A DNA stretch of 64,000 nucleotides from JBBDRJ01 sp963766295. GTDB taxonomy: Bacteria; Actinomycetota; JAICYB01. The translations under genes were made by a program, and so were the position numbers. Each line of letters starts with the position of its first letter. Position 1 is the stretch's first letter. The notes below the pieces were generated by a model. It had not been told where the DNA came from. It searched no databases and was given only the letters and a program-made list of their open reading frames with translations. Shown piece by piece: positions 42,657 through 50,708 of the stretch. The stretch is from NCBI GenBank assembly GCA_963766295.1, contig CAVXYW010000001.1, positions 558,001 to 622,000 of the forward strand, read 5' to 3'.

Positions 42657-43864
42657 GAGTGTTCGGTGCGAAGCCACAACGAAATGTGTTGCGGCTGCAT
42701 GGTCCGCGCCACGACGGAGCGGAGCTCGCTTCCCAAGGCATCGAGGTCCACTTCGTCACGGAGATGCGCTGTGAACGATTCGATGGTTTGCACGGTGTTG
42801 AATCTCGCCCGGTTGAAGCGGCGATCCACCGTGCCCTGAACACGGCGGCGAACCGGACGGAAGAGCGCGATCACTAGCAACGTAGCGATAGCGATCAGCC
42901 AGTCCGGGTTGTCCTCGGTCCCGGCGATCGCAGCTGGCAAGAGAGCGACGAGGACGAAAACGCCACCGAGAACGGCCGTGACTAACACGTAAGAGAAGGT
43001 GCGGCTGATCAGCCGGTCGATGTCGAAGAGCCGGTAGCGATAGATCGCTATCGCGGAAGCGACGGGGATCGCGCTGAGCGGTCCGAAGATGAGGAACGGC
43101 CAGAGATTTTCCAGCGGCGTCGCCGCAAAGACGAGGACGGCTCCAACCATCAAGAGAACGCCGATGTAAGCGATCCACTTGATCTGCTCTCGCTCGATCG
43201 CTTCGGCGCGACGAGCCCGAATGATCAGCGAGATGACGCACGTGATGATCAGCGGCGGGAAGAGGAAGATCAGTCCGGCCAGGAAGTCGAAAACACTCCC
43301 GAGCGGCGGGCCAAGGCTGAACGGATTGCGCAGCTCCGCGTAGTCCTCGAGCGGACCGGGCGCGAACGCGTTTCCCAGCAGATGAAGCACGATGACGGTT
43401 CCGCAGAGCCATACGACGACGCGCCATCGTCGCGAGAGCAACCGGCCGTTGGGGAAGAGCAGCGGCAGGAGCATCCCGAGTCCGGCGATGGCCGGAGGCC
43501 AGATCAGGTTGCTGAACCACGCCGAGACCAGCGCGCCCGGCAGGTCCTGCTCGGGAATCAAAGCCCAGCTCGCCCAAGCGCCACTTGCGCCACGAAGCGC
43601 CATGAAGAGTGCAGCGATACCGAATATCCATCCGATCGGGTTGTCCGGCCGGTGGCTTACGATCAGACCTCCGAAGATGGCGAAGATCGCTATCGCAATG
43701 GACACGACGACGATCAAGCTCACGCTGTCGGGCGACTTGCCTCTGGCGTAGGCGAGCATCCAGTAGCGGATGAAGACAGCCTCCAGCGCGAGTACCAGAG
43801 CAGCAATGGACCAAGCCACAACTGTCGCTCGGCGTGAGCTCGTTGCCGGTTGTGTCTGAGTCAT
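42653..43864 (-). CDS. Multi-membrane sensor-like protein without a kinase domain (copy 4)
   Basis: 403 residues from ATG 43864 (ATGA overlap with the cupredoxin gene before it). A basic N-terminal tail and about nine helices lead to RLFDIDRLISRTFSYVLVTAVLGGVF, DNPDWLIAIATLLVIALFRPVRRR, VDRRFNRARFNTVQTIESFTAHLRDEVDLDAL and VARTMQPQHISLWLR. It is translationally coupled to a membrane cupredoxin, which is the best evidence that these sensor-like proteins and the copper proteins act together. Confidence 0.75.
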   Translation of the reverse strand: MTQTQPATSSRRATVVAWSIAALVLALEAVFIRYWMLAYARGKSPDSVSLIVVVSIAIAIFAIFGGLIVSHRPDNPIGWIFGIAALFMALRGASGAWASWALIPEQDLPGALVSAWFSNLIWPPAIAGLGMLLPLLFPNGRLLSRRWRVVVWLCGTVIVLHLLGNAFAPGPLEDYAELRNPFSLGPPLGSVFDFLAGLIFLFPPLIITCVISLIIRARRAEAIEREQIKWIAYIGVLLMVGAVLVFAATPLENLWPFLIFGPLSAIPVASAIAIYRYRLFDIDRLISRTFSYVLVTAVLGGVFVLVALLPAAIAGTEDNPDWLIAIATLLVIALFRPVRRRVQGTVDRRFNRARFNTVQTIESFTAHLRDEVDLDALGSELRSVVARTMQPQHISLWLRTEHS

Positions 43865-44526
43865 CGAACCGTGAGTGTTCCCTTCATTCCGGCCTGCGTG
43901 TGTCCCGGTATCGCACACACGAACTCGTAGGTTCCCTCAGGAGCTTCGAAGCTGACTCGGCGCTCGGCTCGAACCGGCACCCTGAGATCTACGTCCAGCT
44001 CTTCGATGGTGAACGTGTGCCAGAACAGGTCGCCGTTGGAAACCAAGAAGGTCAACGTTCCCGCTTCGGCTTCGATGTCCTCGTCGGCAAACTTCACGTC
44101 CTTCATCTCGAGGGGTATGTCGCCCACCGTTTCGACCTGCTTTTCGCCAACACCAAACGGGACTAACAAAGCGGCGATGAGAGCAATGAAGGCAAGTACG
44201 GCGACTACCCGCCCGATCCGCTGATCGAGTGCCAGCGCGTAGCCCAGAACGCCGACCACGCCTGCGATCGAGGCGATCGCGAGGAAGCCGGGCAGGGCTG
44301 TATCGACCAGTCCTTCGTTGTGGGAGATGTTGCTGAGAGCACCGGGAAGCATCCACACGGCCACGTTCGTGAAGAGCAGGCCGAGGGCGATGAAGCCGAG
44401 CAGCCCTTTGCGGAACCTCAGGCCGACGACACCGACGCCTATCCCGAGAGCGATCAGCGCGGCCTCGATGTCGGTCAGAGCTGCGGCGGCTGCGGCGAGC
44501 AGGATGAAGTCGAGGACGGCGGCCAT
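43861..44526 (-). CDS. Membrane-anchored cupredoxin (copy 1)
   Basis: 221 residues from ATG 44526. Four hydrophobic helices (about 3-36, 40-62, 78-100 and 105-125) are followed by a C-terminal cupredoxin domain with H170 (LFWHTFTIEELDV), C204, H209 and M214 (FVCAIPGHTQAGM), a complete type 1 copper ligand set. The copper domain should face the outside. This could pass electrons or copper to the soluble lipoproteins. It is followed immediately by sensor-like copy 4 (ATGA overlap). Confidence 0.85.
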   Translation of the reverse strand: MAAVLDFILLAAAAAALTDIEAALIALGIGVGVVGLRFRKGLLGFIALGLLFTNVAVWMLPGALSNISHNEGLVDTALPGFLAIASIAGVVGVLGYALALDQRIGRVVAVLAFIALIAALLVPFGVGEKQVETVGDIPLEMKDVKFADEDIEAEAGTLTFLVSNGDLFWHTFTIEELDVDLRVPVRAERRVSFEAPEGTYEFVCAIPGHTQAGMKGTLTVR

Positions 44527-44605
44527 CTGGACGAACCCGCGCCAGGCAGTTCCGCTTCGGGGCCTTCGTCTCCGTTTGCATCACTGGATGGTCGGTCGAC
44601 GGCGT

Positions 44606-44623
44606 CCGAAAAACGTTACGACC
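44606..44623. promoter_or_regulatory. Weak candidate operator in the spacer between the membrane cupredoxin genes
   Basis: GTTACGA (44617-44623) matches the 3' heptamer of the array motif, with a poor 5' partner 11 bases before. It is the only recognisable feature in the 97-base gap at 44527-44623. Confidence 0.25.
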
Positions 44624-45400
44624 TCAGCCGGAGATCTCCAAGGTCCCAGTCATGTCCTCATGTCCGGTAACCGCGCAGTAAAGGTCATAGCGGCCTGGGT
44701 CGTCGGGAACATCGAAGGTTATGAGGCGGTCTGCTCTGGGCCCGATGTAGACGTCCAGTTCGAGCTCATCGACCGAGAAGGTGTGGGCGTAAGAGTCCCG
44801 GTTTACCACGAGGATCTTGTGCGGACCCGGCTCGAAGGAAAACTCGCTGGGGCTGAACTCATCCTCAAGTGTCTCGACCACGGAGGCACCCGGCGGAGCG
44901 TCGATGTCCGCGTTCCTGGTGTATGTGAGGACGACAGAAACCACGGCTAGGAGTACCAGTCCGATTGACCCGGCCTTGACCAGCCTCCGCTCCGTCGAGT
45001 TTCCGCCACGAAGCCCCTCTGGGCCTCTTCGCGACTGAACAAATGCGACCAGCGTGCCGGTGAAGGCCATAACCGACCCGGCCGCGCGGAGGAGTGCCGG
45101 CACGAAGTCGGAGAAGCTCTCCGGGTGACTTAGGGCCGGCAGACCTCCGACTACTTCTAGGACGGCGAACAAGAGGAAGGCGAGGAAGGAGATCACAAGG
45201 GCGACGATGACCCCGCGTCCGAATATGCCCAGGAGGACGGCCACGATCAGCGATATCAGTGCCGGCGGGAAGAACGAGAATGCTCCGGGGACGTTACCTG
45301 TAGCTCCGGCCACGATGATCGAAGCGATGATCAGTAGTGAGCCGACAACGGCCAGGCGCGCAAAGAAGCTTCGGCGTACGGCACGGCTTCGCTCGCTCAC
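44624..45400 (-). CDS. Membrane-anchored cupredoxin (copy 2), head of the array
   Basis: 258 residues from GTG 45400. About five hydrophobic helices (15-35, 45-60, 64-85, 105-120 and 145-160) precede a cupredoxin domain with H206 (SYAHTFSVDELELDV), C242, H247 and M250 (YCAVTGHEDM). The loops EELDVDL and DELELDV are shared with the next gene, so the two are paralogues. It is divergent from the SARP-type activator gene, with 56 bases between starts that contain a heptamer repeat. Confidence 0.83.
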   Translation of the reverse strand: MSERSRAVRRSFFARLAVVGSLLIIASIIVAGATGNVPGAFSFFPPALISLIVAVLLGIFGRGVIVALVISFLAFLLFAVLEVVGGLPALSHPESFSDFVPALLRAAGSVMAFTGTLVAFVQSRRGPEGLRGGNSTERRLVKAGSIGLVLLAVVSVVLTYTRNADIDAPPGASVVETLEDEFSPSEFSFEPGPHKILVVNRDSYAHTFSVDELELDVYIGPRADRLITFDVPDDPGRYDLYCAVTGHEDMTGTLEISG

Positions 45401-45422
45401 CTAAGGATGGTAATTGCGGCGC

Positions 45423-45440
45423 GTTACCGAATCGTCACGG
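45423..45440. promoter_or_regulatory. Candidate SARP-type operator between divergent genes
   Basis: GTTACCG (45423-45429) and GTCACGG (45434-45440) are direct heptamers separated by 4 bases. SARP/BTAD activators are known to bind heptameric direct repeats with an 11-base period. The activator gene starts 17 bases to the right and the cupredoxin gene 23 bases to the left. Confidence 0.45.
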
Positions 45441-45456
45441 ACGCTATCGTTGACCT

Positions 45457-46949
45457 GTGACCCGCGCCTCCAAGACAACTGCGCTGGTCGCCGTGCGCCT
45501 CTTCGGCGCTCCCGTTATCGAGCGCGGCGGAAGGCCCGTTCCCGTGGACACGCGCAAGGCGATCGCGCTTCTCGCCTACCTCGCTTTCATGAGCCGTCCG
45601 GCGGCCCGTGACGAACTGACGACCCTCCTGTGGCCGGACTCCGATCACGTCCGTGGCCGCGCAGCACTTCGGCGAACGATGTCGGCGCTCAGCACCGCGC
45701 TCGGCGGGTCGGGATTGATAACCGACGGCGACTCCGTTGCCCTTGATCGGAACGACCTCTGGCTGGATCTGGACGACTTCCAAAAGCTCGCCGCGAAGGA
45801 CGACGCAAAGTCGCTGACCCGAGCGGTCGACCTGGCCCGCGGCGACCTGCTGGCCGGCTTCGGTCTGCGGGACAGCGAAGCATTCGACGATTGGCAGCGG
45901 GGGGCCGAGGAGCAGATGCGGCGCGAAGTCGGGTCGGTCCTCGAGCGCCTGGCCGAAGCACTCGCTCCAACCGACGTCGACGCCGCGATCTCGTACGCAC
46001 GCCGATGGCTGGCCCTCGATCCCCTTCAGGAAGCGGCGCATCGATCGCTGATGAGGCTGCACGCGCAAAAGGGCGATCGTGCAGCGGCGATCAGGCAGTA
46101 CCGAGACTGCGTCGCGTTGTTCGAACGTGAGCTGGGGGTAGGACCGGACGAAGCGACCACCGAGCTCTACGAGGCGACACACTCCGGCGCGACAACGGAG
46201 CGTGGCGGAGAACAGGCCGGAACATTGCACGAACTGGTCGGCGACCTTCTCACGCTGCAGGGCCGCTACAAAGAGGCCAAGCAGAGCTACGAGATCGCGA
46301 GCGCGGCCGGCGCTCCCGTCGCGTCGGTCGGCGGCAAGCTGGCTGCGATCCACCAGAGGCTCGGCGACTACGAGGGAGCCGAGGTTCTTTACTCGCAGGC
46401 TCTGGACGAGCTAGATGAAAACGCAGCAGACGGAGCGTGCCCTGTTGTTGGCCGACCGCAGTCTCAACGCTCACAGGCGCGGAAAGGGTGCGGAGGCGAA
46501 AGAATGGGCGGCCGGAGCACTTCGCGAGGCGAAGCAACGAGCGATTCCCGCGCGCTCGCGCAAGCGCACAACACCGCAGGGATCTTGGCTTCGCATCGAC
46601 GGCGACGCGAACGGGTGCGGTAAACATCTTGAGACGAGCCTGAGATTGGCGGAGGAGCTGAAAGACCACGTCGCCATTGCGGCGGCTCTCAACAACTTGG
46701 CGTTGAGTGTTCGCGGAACGGACATCGATCGCGCCGTAAGGCTTTCGCAGCGAGCGTCTGGATCTGTGTACACGAGTGGGCGACCGTCATCGCGAAGCTG
46801 CGATGCACTCGAACTTCGCGGACCTGCTCCGCGAAGTGGGACGAAACGACGAAGCGATGAGCCATCAGCGGATGTCGGCTGCGATCTTCGCAGAGGTCGG
46901 TGAAAGTGACGAGCTTCGTCCGGAGATCTGGAAGCTCGTCGAGTGGTAA
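45457..46949 (+). pseudogene. SARP/BTAD-type transcriptional activator with TPRs, frame-broken in the C-terminal third as read
   Basis: It starts at GTG 45457 and is intact to about 46430. A winged-helix DNA-binding domain (about 5-95: VAVRLFGAPVIERGG, DTRKAIALLAYLAF, DELTTLLWPD) is followed by a BTAD (about 100-240: ARGDLLAGFGLRDSEAFDDW, EAAHRSLMRLHAQKGDRAAAIRQYRDC). The TPR region then changes frame near 46433, 46530, 46599, 46614, 46623 and 46751. Pieces such as ALAQAHNTAGILASHR, HLETSLRLAEELKDH and HSNFADLLREVGRNDEAMSH line up as one TPR chain ending at TAA 46947-46949. Net length is 3n+2. Several breaks are in short runs (GGG, AAA). It is probably the local regulator of the copper array. 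Confidence 0.8.
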
Positions 46950-46954
46950 CAGAC

Positions 46955-47758
46955 CTACTCGTCTGAGTCGACCTTCTGACGCAGGACCTTCTCGGGCGCA
47001 CCGGCCAACTCTTCGAGCTTGGCGATGAACTTCGGAAACGCCTTTTCGAAGTCCTGAGGCTTGCGCGCGCGCTTGGCCGGATCGGCAGCCGAGATGATCT
47101 GGTAGCGGACCATCGAGTGCCATTTGTTCTTCGATTTGAGCGCATCCTCGACGGCCTTTACCAGCTTCCACGCTTCCAGCACCTTCTCGGCGCGGGCCTG
47201 TCGCACTTCGTAAGCGTCGGTCAGCGTCTTGTTCAAAAAGCCGTCCACCTTCTTCAAGATCGGCTCGAGTGCGCCACCGGCCAGCCGTCCCGGGCCTTCG
47301 TAAGCCAGTCCGAGCGTCACGTAATGAGCGTTCTCGATGGTGTCTGAGATCTCCTCGTCGTCCTCTTTGGTGTTCGGTTTCTGTTCGAGGACTTCGCGGT
47401 AGATCGATAGCGAGATCTCGCAGCGCTCACGGATGTTCAGATCCTTCTCGACGTTGAGGCTCATCATTCGCCGCGCGAGCTTCTCCGGAACGACGATGAC
47501 GGGAAACTCGCGTACGCCGAGCTCGCTGCCCGCCGTGAAGCGGTGCTGGCCGTCGATGATCACGTGCTTGCCGTCGCGTTCAACGACGACGAGCGGCGTC
47601 ACGAATCCGATGCGCTCTATAGATGCGGTCAGCTGCTTGAGGTGCGAGGCGCGCGGCTTGCGCTGGTGACCGATGACCTCGAGATCGGTCTTCTTCACGG
47701 TCTTCACCGTGAGCGGCTGGCGCTTCTTTGGGTCCTTGAACTCGAAGGAGTCGGACAT
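46955..47758 (-). CDS. ParB-like nuclease-domain protein
   Basis: 267 residues from ATG 47758. A ParB/sulfiredoxin-like domain lies at about 20-110: LKQLTASIERIGFVTPLVV and IIDGQHRFTAGSELGVREFPVIVV. The rest is helical and charged (SLNVEKDLNIRERCEISLSIYREVLEQ, then a Lys-rich end). It lacks the helix-turn-helix and CTP-box layout of chromosome-partitioning ParB, so it is more like stand-alone DndB/ParB-fold regulators. Function unknown. It sits alone, convergent with the SARP-type gene with a 5-base gap. Confidence 0.8.
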   Translation of the reverse strand: MSDSFEFKDPKKRQPLTVKTVKKTDLEVIGHQRKPRASHLKQLTASIERIGFVTPLVVVERDGKHVIIDGQHRFTAGSELGVREFPVIVVPEKLARRMMSLNVEKDLNIRERCEISLSIYREVLEQKPNTKEDDEEISDTIENAHYVTLGLAYEGPGRLAGGALEPILKKVDGFLNKTLTDAYEVRQARAEKVLEAWKLVKAVEDALKSKNKWHSMVRYQIISAADPAKRARKPQDFEKAFPKFIAKLEELAGAPEKVLRQKVDSDE

Positions 47759-47848
47759 GGTCGCAAGCCTAGCCAGGATGCGCCGGTAGGCGCCCGCTGT
47801 AACCGGTAGGCGGCCCTTGTAATTGGGTGTACGTACGATGATGTCCCG

Positions 47849-48850
47849 ATGTTTGAACTCCGAAACTCCGTCGAGTGGTGCGGCGATCACTTGGAAGTGA
47901 TTGATCAGACCGCGCTGCCCGAACGACTCGAGATCGCCAAGCTGGCGACTGTTGACGACGTGGTCGATGCGATCCGCGGAATGGTCGTGCGCGGCGCTCC
48001 CGCGATCGGTGTCTGTGGCGGGTTCGGTGTCGTGATAGGCCTCGACGAGGGACGCGACCTAGAGCGATTGGTCTCGGACATAGGTGACGCAAGACCCACC
48101 GCCGTGAACTTGAAGGCAGCCGTCGAACGAGTCGCCGCGGCGGCGCGTTCGGGCGGTCGAGAAGTCGCGTTGAGCGAAGCCCTGCTCGTTGCCGACGAGG
48201 ACCGCGAGTCCTGCCAGCGCATCGGCGATTACGGACGCGAGGAGCTCGCTTCGGTGTCGCGTGTGCTGACGCACTGCAACACAGGCCGATTGGCCACGGT
48301 GGGGATCGGAACCGCGCTCGGTGTGGTGTACGCGAAGGCCGAGGCCGGTGAGCCCATCGAGGTGTTGGCGACGGAGACGCGGCCATTGCTGCAGGGCGCA
48401 CGGCTAACCGCGTGGGAGCTCGCCGAGGCCGGGATCCCGGTGACGTTGATCTCCGATGCTGCTGCGGGAGCCGCCTTGCAATCAGGGCGCGTAGAGGCCG
48501 TCATCGTTGGATGCGATCGCGTGGCGCGCAACGGCGACGTTGCGAACAAGATCGGTACCTATTCGCTGGCCGTCCTTGCGAACTCGACCGGTATCCCGTT
48601 CTACGTCGCGGGGCCGCTGTCTTCGTTCGATCCGGAAACGCCGGACGGTGCATCTATCGACATCGAAGAACGATCGGCCGACGAAGTTTTGCATTTCGGT
48701 TCATCCATCGTCGCCCCCGATGTCGAGGCTTGGAACCCCGCTTTCGACGTAACACCGGCTGAACTCATTACCGCGTTCATCACCGACTTGGGTGTGCTGC
48801 GTCCGCCTTACACAGAATCGATAGCGGGCGTCCTCCGCGCCGCCGAATGA
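47849..48850 (+). CDS. mtnA: S-methyl-5-thioribose-1-phosphate isomerase
   Basis: 333 residues from ATG 47849. eIF2B-like fold. MVVRGAPAIGVCGGFG is the phosphate-binding region, THCNTG carries the catalytic Cys (about 143), GCDRVARNGDVANKIGTY the catalytic Asp (about 223), and ETRPLLQGARLTAWEL is the sugar pocket. It converts methylthioribose-1-phosphate to methylthioribulose-1-phosphate in methionine salvage. The kinase-like gene after it overlaps by ATGA. Confidence 0.94.
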   Translation: MFELRNSVEWCGDHLEVIDQTALPERLEIAKLATVDDVVDAIRGMVVRGAPAIGVCGGFGVVIGLDEGRDLERLVSDIGDARPTAVNLKAAVERVAAAARSGGREVALSEALLVADEDRESCQRIGDYGREELASVSRVLTHCNTGRLATVGIGTALGVVYAKAEAGEPIEVLATETRPLLQGARLTAWELAEAGIPVTLISDAAAGAALQSGRVEAVIVGCDRVARNGDVANKIGTYSLAVLANSTGIPFYVAGPLSSFDPETPDGASIDIEERSADEVLHFGSSIVAPDVEAWNPAFDVTPAELITAFITDLGVLRPPYTESIAGVLRAAE

Positions 48851-49638
48851 GCGACGCCGAAACTCCGCTGGTCGGCGCGAACGTCGAGACCGTGGTTCGT
48901 GTTGGTGAAACGGTTCGCCGAACCACCGGACCTTGGACTCCTTCCGTGCACGCACTTCTTCGACATCTGGAGGACAGCGGGTTCGAGCACTCGCCCCGCG
49001 TATTCGGGTTGGACGATCAGGGCCGCGAGATCTTGACCTACGTTCCCGGCCGCACGGCATTTCTTCCATGGCCGGAGGAAGTCCGCTCGGACGAGTCGCT
49101 GGCGAGCGCGGCGCGGTTGATCCGCGAGTACCACAGTGCGGTCGAAGGTTTCGTCCCACCGAAGGACTCGGTGTGGCGCCTGGGTTCGGGGCGTCCGGGA
49201 CCCGGTGAGATCATCTGTCACAACGACCTTGCCCCTTGGAACACCGTCTACTCGCAGGACGGAACCACCACGCATCTGATCGATTGGGATTTCGCGAGAC
49301 CGGGTCTTCCGATAGAGGACGTCGCCTATGCCGCCTGGACGTTCACCCCATTGCGCGACGATGCGAAGTGCTCCGAGTGCGGATGGGAGCAGCCGCCGGA
49401 TCGTGCGTCAAGACTGCGTGTCTTCCTCGACGCCTACGGCTTGGAGGACCGCGGCGGTTTCGTGGCCGCCGTCATCGAACGAAAGCAGCTGGAGAAGCGT
49501 TGGCTCATCGAGCTTGGCGCACGTGACGTTCACCCATGGAAGAAGTTTCTGGACGAGGGCCACGCGGAACACGTTGACTACGACATAGCGTGGCTCGAAC
49601 AGAACCGCGGCGAACTAGAAGCCGCGTGCCGCGTTTGA
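48847..49638 (+). CDS. Aminoglycoside-phosphotransferase-family kinase coupled to mtnA
   Basis: 263 residues from ATG 48847 (ATGA overlap with mtnA). The APH-type kinase fold is shown by ILTYVPGRTAFLPW (hinge), the catalytic loop ICHNDLAPWN and the metal loop LIDWDFARPG. Context suggests a small-molecule kinase in methionine salvage. Methylthioribose kinase is itself of this superfamily though longer, so this may be a short functional counterpart. That is inference; the substrate could also be an unrelated alcohol or choline. Confidence 0.85.
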   Translation: MSDAETPLVGANVETVVRVGETVRRTTGPWTPSVHALLRHLEDSGFEHSPRVFGLDDQGREILTYVPGRTAFLPWPEEVRSDESLASAARLIREYHSAVEGFVPPKDSVWRLGSGRPGPGEIICHNDLAPWNTVYSQDGTTTHLIDWDFARPGLPIEDVAYAAWTFTPLRDDAKCSECGWEQPPDRASRLRVFLDAYGLEDRGGFVAAVIERKQLEKRWLIELGARDVHPWKKFLDEGHAEHVDYDIAWLEQNRGELEAACRV

Positions 49639-49639
49639 T

Positions 49640-50509
49640 TTAGGCCGACTCGGCCAGCGTTGCTCCTGTCGCGCCGGCGTTCAGATATGCCTTGCTGGCC
49701 TGATACGAACGCTCGATGAGCTCGGCCGTCCGGTGGAAGTCGTCGTAGCGCAGCTTCCCGACTTCGATCGTCGGCATGTTTCGCAGCTGCACATTGGACG
49801 GAACGTGGTCGCGGTCGTAACGGAACCGGTGCGCGCGGGCGATGCTCACGGCCTGCATGAGCACCTCGTAGGGTCGCTTCGCTGTCGGGCGTTCCTTCTC
49901 GAGGTTTCCGACGTCCAGCACGAAGACCCTTTTGCAACCGAGCTCGAAGGCTTTGCTGATGGGCACGTTATTCACGACGCCGCCGTCGATGTAGGTGTCA
50001 CCGTCGATATCGACCGGCGGGAAGATCCCCGGCAAAGAAGTCGAAGCCAGGAGTGCGGGCATGAGCTGCCCGGAATGGAACCAACGCTCGACGCCGTGGT
50101 GCAGAGATGTGGCGACGACCCAGAAGGGAAGCGTCGCCTCTTCGAACCTCGTGATGTGGTTCCAACGCCTTACCAGCTGACGAAGTCCGCTGTCGCTGTA
50201 TGCAGAGTTCCCGTTGCGCATGAACAGCCATGGGCCGCGTCCCCTCTTCGTGGACGGAAAGATGTCCTCGCGCTGCAGGCTCCGCCAAAGATCTGCGAGT
50301 CCGTTGACGCCCTCGACGGTTGGTTCGGACGCGAGGGCCGCGCCGTTGAGTGCTCCGACCGAGCAGCCGATTACGACGTCGGGCTTGATGCCCCGCTCCA
50401 GCAGGGCTCGCAGTTGTCCTACCTGGATGGCCCCAAGGTTTCCGCCCCCTCCGAGGACGAAAGCCGTGTGAGGCCGGTGTCCGAACAAGCTCCGGATCGC
50501 CATCCTCAT
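49640..50509 (-). CDS. Patatin-like phospholipase
   Basis: 289 residues from ATG 50509 (GGAGAGGGG upstream); an ATG at 50503 and a GTG at 50581 are alternatives. Full patatin dyad: oxyanion loop LGGGGNLGAIQVG, nucleophile GCSVGALNG (Ser about 50), STSLPGIFPPV and catalytic Asp in YIDGGVVNN (about 175). There is no signal peptide, so it is a cytosolic or membrane-associated lipid acyl hydrolase. It converges on the kinase gene with a 1-base gap. Confidence 0.9.
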   Translation of the reverse strand: MRMAIRSLFGHRPHTAFVLGGGGNLGAIQVGQLRALLERGIKPDVVIGCSVGALNGAALASEPTVEGVNGLADLWRSLQREDIFPSTKRGRGPWLFMRNGNSAYSDSGLRQLVRRWNHITRFEEATLPFWVVATSLHHGVERWFHSGQLMPALLASTSLPGIFPPVDIDGDTYIDGGVVNNVPISKAFELGCKRVFVLDVGNLEKERPTAKRPYEVLMQAVSIARAHRFRYDRDHVPSNVQLRNMPTIEVGKLRYDDFHRTAELIERSYQASKAYLNAGATGATLAESA

Positions 50510-50658
50510 CACCCCTCTCCGTACTGAAGAACGGAGTAGGTGCGCCCGCTGAAGCGATCTGTCCGGCTCATCACCCCACACCAGTTCTGACTAGTCCCGT
50601 CAATCCTACGCCTGCGTGATGGATCTGTTAACTAATGATGTTCTTGTTACGACCATCG

Positions 50659-50676
50659 GCCCGTCCGGGCACGGGC
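50659..50676 (-). terminator. Short hairpin after the Thr/Pro-tailed lipoprotein gene
   Basis: GCCCGT (50659-50664) pairs with ACGGGC (50671-50676) around six bases, 33 bases past the minus-strand stop at 50709. There is no T-run. Nothing else was seen in the 199-base gap 50510-50708 apart from the patatin leader. Confidence 0.35.
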
Positions 50677-50708
50677 TTGACCCTGGCGCGTAGAGGGGTG
50701 CTCTGGCC

